Shown here piece by piece: positions 49,249 through 59,598 of a stretch of DNA of 64,000 nucleotides. The number at the start of each line of letters is the position of its first letter. The first letter of the stretch is position 1. The translations under genes and the position numbers were made by a program. The stretch is from Doris montereyensis (taxonomy: Eukaryota; Mollusca; Gastropoda; Nudibranchia; Dorididae). Where the stretch lies: positions 15,001-79,000 of the forward strand of contig JAXRKP010001510.1 of the NCBI GenBank assembly GCA_037039925.1, in the 5' to 3' direction. Under the pieces are notes generated by a model. That model made no database searches, had not been told where the DNA came from, and saw nothing but the letters and a program-made list of their open reading frames with translations.

Positions 49249-49587
49249 GTAAGATAATCTGTGATAAGTATCAATTCTTTCATTCCCCATAACCTTTTTA
49301 TTCTCACTGAATATCTTTTTTAATGTATTAATTTGCTCAGCATTCTAGACACAGATCTCTTAGCAATTATGAAACAAATGAAACAGTTTATGCGGAATTT
49401 CAAATGACTGGCTCTAAATTTGTGTTTAATGCGATGTTTAAAAGTTTCATACATTTATTTTAGATGTATAGCTTTTAAGAGCACAACAAGGATTTCTTTC
49501 TTTGGTTCTTCTATTCGATCTCTTTGTAATGCATTTTATATGCTTCCTTTTACTCCAATAATACCCAATGTTCCTTTGTGTGTATAG

Positions 49588-49693
49588 TTATTAAGGCGCC
49601 TTCCGCAGCTGCATTGTCTGAAAGAACGAACAGGGGAAGTGTTCTATGTGAATGTAATGAAAAAAATATCAAGAGCACGGATAAAAGCACGTG
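49588..49693 (+). CDS. Array unit 8
   Basis: Acceptor tgtatag, donor cgtg|gtaaga, 106 bp, phase 0 to 1. Opens LLRRLPQLHCLKERTGEVFY, then V-N-V-M-K-K-I-S-R-A-R-I-K. Sister of unit 7. Confidence 0.82.
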
Positions 49694-49977
49694 GTAAGAA
49701 TTGGTTGGTAAAGTGTCTTTTGTGAGTTTCCAGACACCCTTGATTTTATTGCCATTTTGTTTGTGCTAAAGACCTGGTCATTGTGTCAAGTATTTTGTTT
49801 GGTAGTGAGCAAGGCTATTGATTCTCCAGACTGATAGCAGCAAGTTTTACCACCTGTATTGTCTTTGTATGGCAGCAAGGGCAATCTGTTTTCTTTATTT
49901 GTTTCTTTTTGTAGTGGTATGCACAGTATCAACATTTTTTTTGTCATGATCACAATTATTGGTTCTTAATTTACTCA

Positions 49978-50058
49978 GCTTTCCCCATCTGTAGGGAATA
50001 AACGACAAAGTTTGAGTGTGAAGTATCAAAAGAAACACCAACACAAGTCAGAAGAAAG
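49978..50058 (+). pseudogene. Possible degenerate array unit
   Basis: Acceptor tttactcag, then L-S-P-S...N-K-R-Q-S-L-S-V-K-Y-Q-K-K-H, with a weak donor (aa|gtcttt). The front half appears deleted and P6 is out of place. Listed as a likely relic only. Confidence 0.3.
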
Positions 50059-50286
50059 TCTTTGGTTAAGGGAATAATATAGTCTTGAACGCTGGGTGCG
50101 TTCTTCAATTCAATCATATGTAGTAGTGATCCAGTAGCACGATTGAAAGTGGCTCATTATTTTTGTACTTCCTCTTTTGCTTTCGCTTTCATGTACTGTT
50201 ACGACCGTTAACTAAGTCTGTACGTCTCCTTTCCCAATTCTTCCTTGCTCTGACACATTTTCTCTCTTCTAAAACTCGCCCTAAAG

Positions 50287-50407
50287 TTGGTGAGAAGAAT
50301 GCCTATTCTCTCTGGAGACGCAGCAAGGGTATCAAACTTGCTGTATAATAACAGTAGGGTCAAGATTCACATGAGATATCGACGTCTAGTCCAGGCCCAG
50401 ATGAAAA
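50287..50407 (+). CDS. Array unit 9
   Basis: Acceptor ccctaaag (A before the AG), donor gaaaa|gtgagt, 121 bp, phase 0 to 1. Opens LVRRMPILSGDAARVSNLLY, then N-N-S-R-V-K-I-H-M-R-Y-R-R. Longer basic tail than most. Confidence 0.8.
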
Positions 50408-50556
50408 GTGAGTAATCTCTTGTGACAAGCTTCTTCTCTTTTTTTTAAATTGCCAAAACTAGCAGGATTGTTGCACCCAGCTCCAATTTCTGGGATAGAT
50501 TTTGAAAACTTTGGTCATCATTCATATTTCCCTCTTGTACCCTTCTACTTATACAG

Positions 50557-50668
50557 TTGTTCTCTCGTCTACCAATTCTGAAACATGACAGGACAAGAGC
50601 CGTTGCTCTGATGTACACAAACTGTCGTAATAAACTGTTCATGAGAAGCCGTAAACATCATTTTCAAG
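50557..50668 (+). CDS. Array unit 10
   Basis: Acceptor cttatacag, donor caag|gtggat (weaker), 112 bp, phase 0 to 1. Opens LFSRLPILKHDRTRAVALMY, then T-N-C-R-N-K-L-F-M-R-S-R-K-H-H. Confidence 0.8.
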
Positions 50669-50909
50669 GTGGATAATTTTGAAATGTTGGGATTTTTTCA
50701 TCTTTCTTGTTTGTATTATGTGTATGTGTGTGTGTGTCCATTTATGATGTTTATTCGAAGGTGTATGTGTGAAAATTTGCTGTTGTAGAATGGGAAAACA
50801 AATTTAAAAAATGAACAAAAATACTTTTTATCATGGCAGTTAAATCTCAAGGGCATGTTGTCACTCTTAATATTGTTACCAAAAAAACCCTTTCTGTTGT
50901 CCCTTCTAG

Positions 50910-51035
50910 TTGTTTGAAATGTGCCCCTGTTGGCTTATCAGCCTGAAAGAGCAGGGTATACTATATACATGAATTCAATGTCTCGGAATCATTACTGGAA
51001 AGCCAAGAAGTCCCTTTGTAAAGCAAGCAGCAAAG
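50910..51035 (+). pseudogene. Array unit 11 (one-base deletion)
   Basis: Acceptor cccttctag, donor caaag|gtattt. It opens L-F-E-M, then one base is missing just before P6. Past that point the module frame reads PLLAYQPERAGYTIYMNSMS, then R-N-H-Y-W-K-A-K-K. As it stands, phase 0 runs into a stop. The usual R4 is also lost, so real decay is likely. Confidence 0.65.
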
Positions 51036-51302
51036 GTATTTTGTAAATGACATACATCATGATTAGTCATATATATATATGTATTGCTCATTGCGCTTAG
51101 ATTTGAATAATCATAGTTTCTTTTACTTCGTGCTCTTGTCAGGTTGAAGTGATGTTGGGTTTTTTTTTTTTAATATCTTATTCTGCCGTATGCCGTGCGT
51201 CTCAGTTTTTGGCAGGGGGCTAATTTTGTTTCTCCACAATGGTCATCTCTTTCTCCAGCATAAAAGAGTTTCTTCACTTTTTGCCTTTTAATGTTCCCAC
51301 AG

Positions 51303-51411
51303 TTATTTCGTCGCATGCCCATTCTTCGCCTAGATTATGATCATATCAGGGAAAAATTGTGTCATAACAGCAAATCCCGTATAGGGATGAAAAGAATGTA
51401 CCAAAGACGCA
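51303..51411 (+). CDS. Array unit 12
   Basis: Acceptor ttcccacag, donor cgca|gtaagt, 109 bp, phase 0 to 1. Opens LFRRMPILRLDYDHIREKLC, then H-N-S-K-S-R-I-G-M-K-R-M-Y-Q-R-R. It is the closest to the consensus and a good query for searches. Confidence 0.85.
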
Positions 51412-51865
51412 GTAAGTAGTGTCTCTGACTGACGTTATTGATAACTCAGGGGCAGTAAGTTGTGTTATTGGCTTGTTTCCCGCATAGGCTAAAGCCTGAT
51501 GTCTACTCCCTAGTAAACCAATTTATCTTGTGCTTGCTTGAAAATCCGTCTTGCTGAGGTAGGCTTAAGAGCGTTCTGATAGTTTTGTACACCAAAGTCA
51601 AATTTATTTTATCATGTGGGATGAACTGTCTCTCAGATTTATTTTGAAAATATACAACTCTTAGCGTGGCATTCTTTATTATATTCCTAGTATTGTTTCA
51701 TCACAGTGCTTATCTTTGGTCATAAATCTTTGAGATCGTCCACATTTCATTTTGGACATATATGTTTAGAGGTATTAAAACTTTCAATTCAGCATCTAGA
51801 ATTCTCTGTGTGCTGTTAAAATTTTTGATTTTTTTTTTACATATTCCCTGAAAATTACACATCAG

Positions 51866-51986
51866 CTGATACATAGAATGCCAATATTGGCATCAGCAGG
51901 AGAAACTTGTCGTCTGTCTTCCATTTTCCTGCACGTTTGTCGATCAAGAATCAATATGAGGCTTCATCGAACCAAGCAGCGATTGT
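51866..51986 (+). CDS. Array unit 13
   Basis: Acceptor cacatcag. The donor t|gtaggt gives 121 bp and phase 1; a competing tag|gtatag 5 bp on would give phase 2. Opens LIHRMPILASAGETCRLSSI, then F-L-H-V-C-R-S-R-I-N-M-R-L-H-R. The phase rule favours the first donor. Confidence 0.75.
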
Positions 51987-52236
51987 GTAGGTATAGTGTA
52001 TTGCTTTGGGGGATTTTCTTGTGTTTGTTTTTTGGTAGCTGGGATCTTTTATCTGTTGCACTCATTTATAGTCTCCATGTTTGTGTGTTAGTTTTTCAGA
52101 CACCGCGCGTTGTCTTCATTAGTTCTTGTTATTGGTTTTAATCATCAAGGACTTGTTTCATACGTGATTGCACATGAACTTTCTGGAGGAAGGGGTGAAT
52201 GTTTGTTAGCCTGGTTGGAAGAGCCTCGCTTCATAT

Positions 52237-52348
52237 CTGCCAACTCTACTGCAAATTGCGAGAGACTCCCGCAGTTTGTGTCTATCTTCCTACCATTACA
52301 GAAACCTCCCTGTTAACGCATATATATTATTTCAAACCTCCATTCACT
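52237..52348 (+). pseudogene. Degenerate array unit, copy a of a tandem pair
   Basis: Starts at the equivalent of position 5, with L-P-T-L-L-Q-I-A-R intact but the first codons and acceptor lost. It then has frame breaks and ends at attcact|gtaaat. It is partly duplicated by the next relic, about 139 bp downstream. Confidence 0.45.
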
Positions 52349-52375
52349 GTAAATGTTCATTAGTCTTGTTAACAG

Positions 52376-52525
52376 CTTGCCAACTCTGCTGCAAAGTGCG
52401 GGATATTCTTGCTGTTTGGGTTTACCATGACAAACATACTGGGTTATCGCATTTAGATATTTATAGCAGGGAATGGATTTCAGGGCCTTTCGGGAATTCA
52501 CGTGATTTTCGGACCTCCGTTTACT
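52376..52525 (+). pseudogene. Degenerate array unit, copy b of a tandem pair
   Basis: Acceptor gttaacag, then out-of-frame L-P-T-L-L-Q-S-A-G, a frame break, and Y-H-D-K...G-L-S-H-L-D, ending at tttact|gtaagt. Clearly related to copy a (ctgccaactctxctgcaaa, cctccxttxactgtaa). Confidence 0.45.
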
Positions 52526-52849
52526 GTAAGTGGAAGTGGGTTTTTAATGTTCCTGTAAGGTTGATATTGTATCCAAGAAGACCAATACTTACCCAAATGA
52601 ATACTTTATTCAAGAGGAAGGATACTGCACCACTCTTCCTAATTCATGTAAATTTTTAATAACTGGCATCGATATAGTTATTATTGAAAAACAAAACTGT
52701 TAGGGTAGTTTGAAATTTGAACCAGCAAAACTTCAGTCTTTTTGTTTGCTAGTCTGCTTGTGACTGGGCAATCCGTTTTCTTTGGTGTCTAAAGAACATG
52801 AATTCGTATCTCCCTCATTTTTGTATAATCTCCCGGGTTTCCTAATCAG

Positions 52850-52900
52850 ATTACCCTCTCAGATGGCTTCGAAGGTTGGCAGCTAAATCTCTTAGAAATA
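52850..52900 (+). pseudogene. Truncated array unit relic
   Basis: Around acceptor accctctcag the sequence reads W-L-R-R-L-A (compare LLRRLP), then A-K-S-L-R-N, and ends at aata|gtgagc. The middle is deleted and the frame is off by one. Confidence 0.4.
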
Positions 52901-53409
52901 GTGAGCTTGCTCTTTTTGTTAACCTCACCTCACATTTTTAGCTTTTTACTTAACTTCAAATTTGGCATTTCATGTAGTTATTCAGTTTTACTTGTTTTGT
53001 TACACTGTGTCCTCTATACTGGTTCACCCTAAGACTGAGTTTTGATGATTTCATTATGTTCTTGTAAGAAGTTAAGATGTATGTCATTTCTAAATTCTTA
53101 CACTCTCCCGCTAATGTCCTTTGCTTTGAGAATTTAAACTTTGATCTGGATTCAAAGAAGAAAATCTGGCTCTGTAGGACTTTTTGTTTGCACTATTATT
53201 TATAAACTTGAAAGAAGGGTATGTTATTGTCCTTTATTTCTATTTCATCTCAAATAGCTAGCTTGCAACCTAATTTAGATTTCATGACGTATGTACAGCA
53301 GTCCTGCACACTCTTCTCCCTTGGCATTATCATGACATGAACCCCGTGTGTCTTTTTTATATCTGATTCCCCCTTTTGGCTTACTGCTTGTGTTCTGTGC
53401 TCTTACCAG

Positions 53410-53518
53410 TTGTTTCATCGTCTTCCTTTCCTTATGAGACAAGAAGGCAGATCAATCAAGTGTTTTTCTAACAACGTCAAAGTCTGGAGACACAGGGCTA
53501 GGCATCGTTTTGAATTGA
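53410..53518 (+). CDS. Array unit 14
   Basis: Acceptor gctcttaccag, donor ttga|gtgagt, 109 bp, phase 0 to 1. Opens LFHRLPFLMRQEGRSIKCFS, then N-N-V-K-V-W-R-H-R-A-R-H-R. Preceded by the largest gap in the array (51987-53409), which holds only relics. Confidence 0.82.
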
Positions 53519-53680
53519 GTGAGTAGGGTCGTATTGCCATAAGGTTCCTGTTTTTCTACATCTTTTTTGTCTGTAGCACAATGGCAGTTGGTGATTTTGT
53601 GTGTGTTTATTTTTGGTTTATTTTAAAGGTTCCCATGTAATATGCAGGGAAGGGTTTGCCTCTCTATTTTTATGTATCAG

Positions 53681-53780
53681 TTGTTCCGGAGAATGCCTCT
53701 TTTGAAATGCTGTCAGTCTTTGGCTTCTGACTATATGTACAATACAAGTCGTTACCGGAGGATTAAGCGCTTGCAGAAAG
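53681..53780 (+). CDS. Array unit 15
   Basis: Acceptor tatgtatcag, donor aaag|gtaagc, 100 bp, phase 0 to 1. Opens LFRRMPLLKCCQSLASDYMY, then N-T-S-R-Y-R-R-I-K-R-L-Q-K. One of the two shortest open units. A G-run follows in the intron (53811-53828). Confidence 0.82.
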
Positions 53781-53946
53781 GTAAGCTACAGTGTCTTGGG
53801 TTGTTTTTTTTGGGGGGGGGGGGGGGGGTTTTCTGTAAGATTACCTGTCAAATGTCATAGTTGGGTATGTTTTGAAGAGTTGGTTTTTGTCAGCTCTCGA
53901 AACTGCGCCATAACGCTTATGAAAGAAATGAATTTGTACTTTGCAG

Positions 53947-54058
53947 CTTTTGCTCCATTTACCTATTCTTCGAGGGGATATTTTGAGACTAACCGAGTAT
54001 ATGTACAGTAGTGCACGGTCAAGGCGGAGTCAGAGATCCTTCCAGCAAAGGCAAAGCT
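53947..54058 (+). CDS. Array unit 16
   Basis: Acceptor actttgcag; the donor aagct|gtaggt gives 112 bp and phase 1. Opens LLLHLPILRGDILRLTEYMY, then S-S-A-R-S-R-R-S-Q-R. H replaces R at position 4. A later tgtag|gttatg would give phase 2. Confidence 0.75.
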
Positions 54059-54252
54059 GTAGGTTATGCAGAATTGTTGTTTTTTTTTTTAATTTGTATT
54101 TTCTCAAATTCTGTTAATGCAGATTATGTTGTAAAACTTTGTCTTTTAGTTTTGTCTTTCATCTCTCTTTTCCTTCTTTTTTTTTTTTTTAACTGAAGGA
54201 TCTTTCGATTTCTTTGCTCTGTTGCTCTTGAAGTCTTAAATTTTGATCACAG

Positions 54253-54364
54253 ATTTTCAAACGCATACCTGTGTTGCAAGGCAGTTCTTCTATGGCCTCT
54301 GAGTATTTTTACCAAACCTGCATGTCTCGTAGATCGTCTAGGTTACACCTTAGCCGTCAAAAGA
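54253..54364 (+). CDS. Array unit 17
   Basis: Acceptor gatcacag, donor aaga|gtaagt, 112 bp, phase 0 to 1. Opens IFKRIPVLQGSSSMASEYFY, then Q-T-C-M-S-R-R-S-S-R-L-H-L-S-R. D11 is replaced by S. Confidence 0.8.
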
Positions 54365-54670
54365 GTAAGTCTCTCCTATTTTGATCTTACACATCATCAT
54401 ATCCCAAGTCTGGTCTTGCACACATTGATTTCTGTCCAGGACTCTTGCTTAGCATTGTTTTATGGCAGAGTAATAGCCACAATGCTCAGACAGGGCTAGA
54501 TTCTTTTTGGAGATGGATTCATCTCTGTGGGAGTTTTTTTAGGAGTTGGGGTGTTATACTTGTCATGTTTTTCTTATTGTGTATTTTTGTTTGTTGCTCC
54601 CCCTCCAACCATGTCTTCTCAGAGACCTTCTCACTATATTTTTTTTGTCCCTCTTCACACATTCCCACAG

Positions 54671-54776
54671 CTTTATTCACGGTTACCAATTTTGCTAGGA
54701 AATAAAGTCAGAACCTCTCACTATTTTCACATCAGTACTTTGTCTCGTCGTGCCAAGCATAATATTCGGACGAACA
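54671..54776 (+). CDS. Array unit 18
   Basis: Acceptor attcccacag, donor aaca|gtgagt, 106 bp, phase 0 to 1. Opens LYSRLPILLGNKVRTSHYFH, then I-S-T-L-S-R-R-A-K-H. Shares L-S/M-S-R-R with unit 17. Confidence 0.82.
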
Positions 54777-55085
54777 GTGAGTCGATTCAACATAGTTTTC
54801 TTGAAATGCATACATATACCTATATTGGCGTGTTCATGTAATTTTGGATTTTTTTTCCTCTTCTTTTTTCTTTTAATTCTAATACATCTACTGATTCTCT
54901 CATAGACATGAGTAAAGTTGAAAGTTTCAAGGGTCACTATGCAATCTGTGCTCAGCCAGTTTCCTTTCTTGCATTCACACATCCCAAATTATATCTCTTT
55001 TTCACCCTATCTAACTAGGATATGATGTTAGACACTGTTCAGTTTTCTTTTTCTTTTCCTATTGTTTTACAATGCTTTTTGGCAG

Positions 55086-55197
55086 ATGCTGTCTCGTATC
55101 CCCTGCCTCTGTCATGATGTCCAGCGTTGCTCAGAATATTTGTACCATAATTGTCGAAAGAAATTAGGCATGAGAATTTCTCGTTTAAGAGCACTAG
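55086..55197 (+). CDS. Array unit 19
   Basis: Acceptor ttttggcag, donor ctag|gtgagt, 112 bp, phase 0 to 1. Opens MLSRIPCLCHDVQRCSEYLY, then H-N-C-R-K-K-L-G-M-R-I-S-R-L-R. Cysteine-rich variant. Confidence 0.82.
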
Positions 55198-55373
55198 GTG
55201 AGTTGGGTTTTTGTATGTGTGGTGTACCTGTGTTTTCATAAGAAGCTTTTCCTCAGTTTCCTGTGAATCATAAGGGCTTTTGTGTTACCTTAGTGTGGAT
55301 TAAAGCTGTGATGCCCAGTGGATTTCGACCATTAATTGTTTTTGTGTTGCATATGTGTTTTCCATCAATCAAG

Positions 55374-55509
55374 GTCTTTTCACATTGCCACATTCTACGC
55401 CGGGACCCTTTACGAGCATCTTATTATTTCCTCGAAAGATGCAGAGTGAAAATGAGTATGCGAAAATTGAGAGAAAAGGTCAAGATACACCCTTGGGGAG
55501 GTGCTGCAT
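55374..55509 (+). CDS. Array unit 20 (divergent, longest)
   Basis: The acceptor caatcaag is weak and followed by GT. The donor gcat|gtaaga gives 136 bp and phase 1. Opens VFSHCHILRRDPLRASYYFL, then E-R-C-R-V-K-M-S-M-R-K-L-R-E-K plus an unusual IHPWGGAA end. H replaces P6 and R4. A nearer aaag|gtcaag would give phase 0. Possibly decaying. Confidence 0.6.
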
Positions 55510-55612
55510 GTAAGAAGTTGTACACATTTTCACAGCCTTGTCAAAAGAGCTCTTGATTGTATTTTCCTGTTTAGTTGATGCAATTTGTGACATCTTAAAT
55601 TTTGATGTTCAG

Positions 55613-55724
55613 CTGCTGAACCGACTGCCTTTGCTAAATTATTGCTTGAGAGAAACAAAAGCATTATATTTAGAAGTGACTCGTCAGCGTTTAAAGCAGC
55701 GCCGTAAAAGAGGAGTTCATTTAG
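55613..55724 (+). CDS. Array unit 21
   Basis: Acceptor gatgttcag, donor ttag|gtaaga, 112 bp, phase 0 to 1. Opens LLNRLPLLNYCLRETKALYL, then E-V-T-R-Q-R-L-K-Q-R-R-K-R. R is shifted to position 13. Confidence 0.82.
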
Positions 55725-56135
55725 GTAAGAGCGCATGTTATCTTTTGGTCGGAAAATCTTGTTCGTATCATGCGTTGTAAGTATCTTTCGTATCATGTAA
55801 GTATCTGTGGTTGCCTGAGCTTTTTACTCACAATCATCATGTCAGGTGAATTTGCCTTTTTCTTTTGGGCGTTGATTTTCTCCCTCTCTGAAAAAAATTC
55901 ATCATATTTCGTCATACTTGAAAGGTTTTTATCATGATAGCCTTGTCAGTATTCCAGATTGTTTCTGCAACATCTTTCGGGTGTCTTTCCAAGCTTGTTC
56001 TCACCTGAAAATGTAATTCTACATAGCTACCTATCTGTGATTCCTCATGGTCTTGAAATCCATGGGAGACTTTAAATTACTTTCTCTCTTTTTTTTTTTT
56101 TTTTTTGTGTGCGTTTTCATGGATCTAATCTTCAG

Positions 56136-56240
56136 CTCTTCTCCCGATCGCCTTGTCTCGCATGGAATGCTGCCCACACTGCATTTCTTTCTCTGATAAT
56201 GCTAAGAAACGCTTGTGGCTTCAAAGATCAAGGACGAGGA
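56136..56240 (+). pseudogene. Array unit 22 (one-base deletion)
   Basis: Acceptor aatcttcag, donor agga|gtaagt, 105 bp. It opens L-F-S-R-S-P-C-L in phase 0, but the module's second half (S-D-N-A-K-K-R-L-W-L-Q-R-S-R-T-R) is in the next frame. One base is missing near 56159. Phase 0 stays open yet encodes a non-module tail and ends in the wrong phase. Confidence 0.65.
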
Positions 56241-56458
56241 GTAAGTTTGAGTTGGGGTTATTTTCTTTAGGGGTGGGGAGGGGGATGTTTTCTTTGCCCC
56301 AGGGACTAAACAGGTTTTATGTGCGTGTGCAAGTTTTGTTTTGTTTATTTGTTGTTTTTTGCCCCCCATACTCCAGGACATGAGTGGTTTTATTCTTTAC
56401 TGTCTTCTTTAGCATAGTCTAGTTAATGGTATGCCTCAAATCTTTCATCATTGTCCAG

Positions 56459-56570
56459 TTATGTATCCGTCTTCCCATCCTGCAACACGATATTAAAAAA
56501 GCCAGCTCCTTGTTCACAAAGACTGTCACTAGAAGGATGTCTTCGAATAGACGCAGATTCTTCCATGAAG
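56459..56570 (+). CDS. Array unit 23
   Basis: Acceptor attgtccag, donor gaag|gtgagc, 112 bp, phase 0 to 1. Opens LCIRLPILQHDIKKASSLFT, then K-T-V-T-R-R-M-S-S-N-R-R-R. Shares S-L-F-x-x-T-V-x-R-R with unit 25. Confidence 0.82.
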
Positions 56571-56670
56571 GTGAGCTGGACGGTAGTACACCGGTCTTCT
56601 GTCTTGTCTCTTTCCTGTCTTTTACTCTGAAGTCTTCAGGTAACATGGCCATTTTCTGACCCCTCTGCAG

Positions 56671-56740
56671 ATGTTTCACCATGTGCTTTCTCTTATTTCA
56701 CCACTAAGTTATCAGTTATGAAGAGGCTGTCGTATTGAGC
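56671..56740 (+). pseudogene. Truncated array unit relic
   Basis: Acceptor cctctgcag, then M-F-H-H-V, an internal deletion, and out-of-frame S-Y-F-T-T-K-L-S-V-M-K-R-L-S-Y before a stop. This resembles the middle of unit 24 (S-Y-L-F-S-A-T-T). No donor. Confidence 0.45.
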
Positions 56741-56784
56741 ATGACAATCATTCAATTTACGACTTACAACAACATACTCTACAG

Positions 56785-56893
56785 TTATTTCGTCGCTTAC
56801 CGTTGTTGAGATGGGATTTGGTCCGGACCTCTTACTTATTTAGTGCCACAACTTCGAAACGTAATTGGGCTGTACGCATTCGGAACAGGAACA
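56785..56893 (+). CDS. Array unit 24
   Basis: Acceptor tctacag, donor aaca|gtaagt, 109 bp, phase 0 to 1. Opens LFRRLPLLRWDLVRTSYLFS, then A-T-T-S-K-R-N-W-A-V-R-I-R-N-R. Strong consensus member. Confidence 0.85.
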
Positions 56894-57229
56894 GTAAGTA
56901 TTTGACATGTGGGGATCAAACTGCATCAAAATGCCCGGTGCCTGTAGGTGAATGGGGCAGGGCTTCCATCCCATGGATGTAATAGGAGTTTGTGTTGTTT
57001 CTTTTCCTTTAGTATTTTAAGATATTTTGGACAGTTGGAGTATCGATCTGGCGCAGTTGGCTACTTTTGCCATTTACTCTGCCATTTGGATCTATCTCAG
57101 CTTTCTTTTTTATCCTCTTTTTAAATGCTTTTGATCACCGCTTTGAACGTAATTCATTATCCCTTGAAAAATGTCTGATCATTGCTTTTGGTGGCCTGGG
57201 TATATTTCAACAATCATTCAATCTTCAGT

Positions 57230-57305
57230 AATCTGTCTTTCCCTTATGGTACAATAGTGGTGTCTATTATTGTTCAAACTCAGTAGAAAGTTGTATGAGA
57301 GGGGT
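57230..57305 (+). pseudogene. Possible degenerate array unit
   Basis: After caatcttcag the text tctgtctttcccttatggta resembles unit 14's start (cgtcttcctttccttatgag), and later sequence reads Y-Y-C-S-N-S-V-E-S-C-M-R. The frame is broken and there is no donor. Confidence 0.3.
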
Positions 57306-57488
57306 AACATTTTGGACACAATTCCAATGTGCTCAGCTGTGGTCTTATTTAAGCCACAAGTCCACCTTTTAATATAAGTATTTACACCATTTCACTGATC
57401 TTAGTTTTCTTTGTTGCTTATGTTTTTGGGATTTGTAACAGATTGATTTTCGAATAAATGATCAGAATTGATTGTTCTGCCATCTCAG

Positions 57489-57597
57489 TTACTACATCAT
57501 CTGCCTCTTCTAAGAATGGATTTGAAACGAGTGCAGTCTCTATTTATGCTTACTGTAAGGGTTCGAAGGTCATCACAGAGGAGGCGTTTTCAATTTG
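57489..57597 (+). CDS. Array unit 25
   Basis: Acceptor gccatctcag, donor tttg|gtgagt, 109 bp, phase 0 to 1. Opens LLHHLPLLRMDLKRVQSLFM, then L-T-V-R-V-R-R-S-S-Q-R-R-R. H replaces R at position 4. Confidence 0.82.
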
Positions 57598-58042
57598 GTG
57601 AGTGGGCTAGAATTGGCACTGCAGCTTCTTACATGCTATCGTTGACTATCCCTAACACCACCCCACAGTCATCACACTTGAATGGTCAGAAATTTTCTTT
57701 ACTGCTGCTTCTTTTTTCTTTTCACTCAAGCGCACGGTACTAGTTATCAAACCTCTTGGCACCAAAATTTTAAGACTCAGCTGCTAGGCTGACCCTGTCC
57801 AAAACGCCACCACTCTCTCTATCACACTCACTTATGAAAATTTTATCTTGATATCACACCAGCATAGTCTTGTTGCAAGTCATTTCATGCTCAGTGTTGG
57901 TGTCCTTAGTGAAAACGAAGTGGCTACCCCACAATAGCTACATTGGTGGGTTTTTTCCGTATGACAAATTTTGGATTAGAGGAGGGGTGGGATATTCTAA
58001 AATTAAAATGAGTGCTAGAATAATCTCTGGTTTATCCAACAG

Positions 58043-58148
58043 TTGATAAATCGACTTCCAGTTATTGCGAGAGATGTGAATAGAGTTTCATCCATATTTG
58101 TTGCTCGAGTTCAGAAAAGGCTTTTTGATCATCGTCACAGATTGAAAG
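58043..58148 (+). CDS. Array unit 26
   Basis: Acceptor atccaacag, donor aaag|gtatga, 106 bp, phase 0 to 1. Opens LINRLPVIARDVNRVSSIFV, then A-R-V-Q-K-R-L-F-D-H-R-H-R. First of the F-x-A-R class that dominates the right half of the array. Confidence 0.82.
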
Positions 58149-58233
58149 GTATGATTACTTTTTGCTTTTCGGGAGGTGAAATGGGAAATTTTGTAAAGAG
58201 CCTGAGCCTGACATTGTCTCATCCTTTCAACAG

Positions 58234-58339
58234 TTGATTAAACGCATGCCATTAATCAGATCTACTTCAAACTGGCTGTATACTTCAGTGCTAGGTGCAG
58301 AGTTTCGCTATCAAAACAGGCAGAGAGTGATTGGCAGAG
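58234..58339 (+). CDS. Array unit 27
   Basis: Acceptor tttcaacag, donor agag|gtgagt, 106 bp, phase 0 to 1. Opens LIKRMPLIRSTSNWLYTSVL, then G-A-E-F-R-Y-Q-N-R-Q-R. Separated from unit 26 by only 85 bp. D11 and R14 are replaced. Confidence 0.8.
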
Positions 58340-58671
58340 GTGAGTTGATTGCCCAAACCTGTGACACATGTCATTACTTTCCAGTTATTTGGATATTCAT
58401 GTACATGTACTTCCTTCCTGTGGCTCTGATGCTATCATAAACATTTTAATTTGGGGAATGGTATGTTCATGGACTGCATATTGTGTGAAAGAATTGAAGA
58501 ATTCCTTTCAATATTTCACTTCTGTTCGCTTTCCTAAAGACCTCAGGTGTAGGAAAATAGTTTTCTTGATGGTTTTAAAAGAGACCAAACTAAAGCTAAA
58601 ACAGGATAAACCTCATCATCCAAAAAATCTCTACACTGTCCTGTAAGCTCTTATATGCATACCCCAAACAG

Positions 58672-58780
58672 CTGCTCTCTCGCATGCCAATGCTACGGTT
58701 AAATGTGGGGCGACTTGAGGGGACGTTCTGTGCTAGAACAGCTGAGATCCGCTACAAGAAGCGACAACAAAGAATTAGAG
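58672..58780 (+). CDS. Array unit 28
   Basis: Acceptor cccaaacag, donor agag|gtgagt, 109 bp, phase 0 to 1. Opens LLSRMPMLRLNVGRLEGTFC, then A-R-T-A-E-I-R-Y-K-K-R-Q-Q-R. Near units 29 and 30 (R-L, F-C, A-x-x-I-R). Confidence 0.84.
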
Positions 58781-59085
58781 GTGAGTGCTAATTTCAAAAG
58801 GTCTCTACACTCTGTCAGAAAGGAACATGTAGGGTTGCTCTGCTTCTTGGTGCAGTCTTTTTATTTGTTGGAATCCCTTTGAATGACTTTTCTTATGAAG
58901 CATATGTGACTATGTCACTACGACTTGTCAGCAGCTACCTCATCACTGTGGTTCTTAGTTGTTTTCTCTATTAGTGGTCAGCAATGGTAATGTTAGCAAT
59001 ATTATGTACTACAAATGGATGTACATTTTGTATTTATGATAATAAGTCCTGATAGATTTGACTGTGGCTTTTGACTTTCATGCAG

Positions 59086-59200
59086 CTTCTGTACCGCTGC
59101 CCTATTCTTCAATTCGATGTCCCTCGTCTGAACTTATATTTTTGCAATCGAGCCAAAGACATACGATTTAAACTTAGGCTCTCCAAGTTTCAAGGCCAAG
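59086..59200 (+). CDS. Array unit 29
   Basis: Acceptor ttcatgcag, donor caag|gtaagc, 115 bp, phase 0 to 1. Opens LLYRCPILQFDVPRLNLYFC, then N-R-A-K-D-I-R-F-K-L-R-L. Sister of unit 30. Confidence 0.84.
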
Positions 59201-59309
59201 GTAAGCCTTCACTGGTCGGTCAAAAAGAGTGTCAGATCTTATGTTTGCAATTCATACAGACATTCCATGAGCCAATTTTATGTAGCTTAAATATTGAATA
59301 TCCTGACAG

Positions 59310-59417
59310 CTCACAAATCGCTGTCCTGTGCTTCAATTGATATACAACGGCTTAAGATGATTTTCTGTCAAAGAACAGCTGATATCAGGTTTAAAGAAAG
59401 AAGAGCTAGAATGCGAG
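59310..59417 (+). pseudogene. Array unit 30 (one-base deletion)
   Basis: Acceptor tcctgacag, donor cgag|gtaagt, 108 bp. Opens L-T-N-R-C-P-V-L-Q, then loses one base where unit 29 has ttcgat (here ttgat). Past that point the module frame gives D-I-Q-R-L-K-M-I-F-C-Q-R-T-A-D-I-R-F-K. Phase 0 meets a stop. All motifs are intact, so a base error is plausible. Confidence 0.65.
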
Positions 59418-59598
59418 GTAAGTTGACTGAAATACGAGTGGTTTCACTGCTTTTTCTTCCTGTACCCTCCTGTGTCTTTCCTATCAAAAATGTGTAATGG
59501 TCTCTGTTTTCACCATTCCCTCTTATGGTCATACTTCCAGTTTTGTCAAGGGTTGCTTGTCGTACTGAGCAAGTTAATGCTTTGTTTCTTTTCATTAG

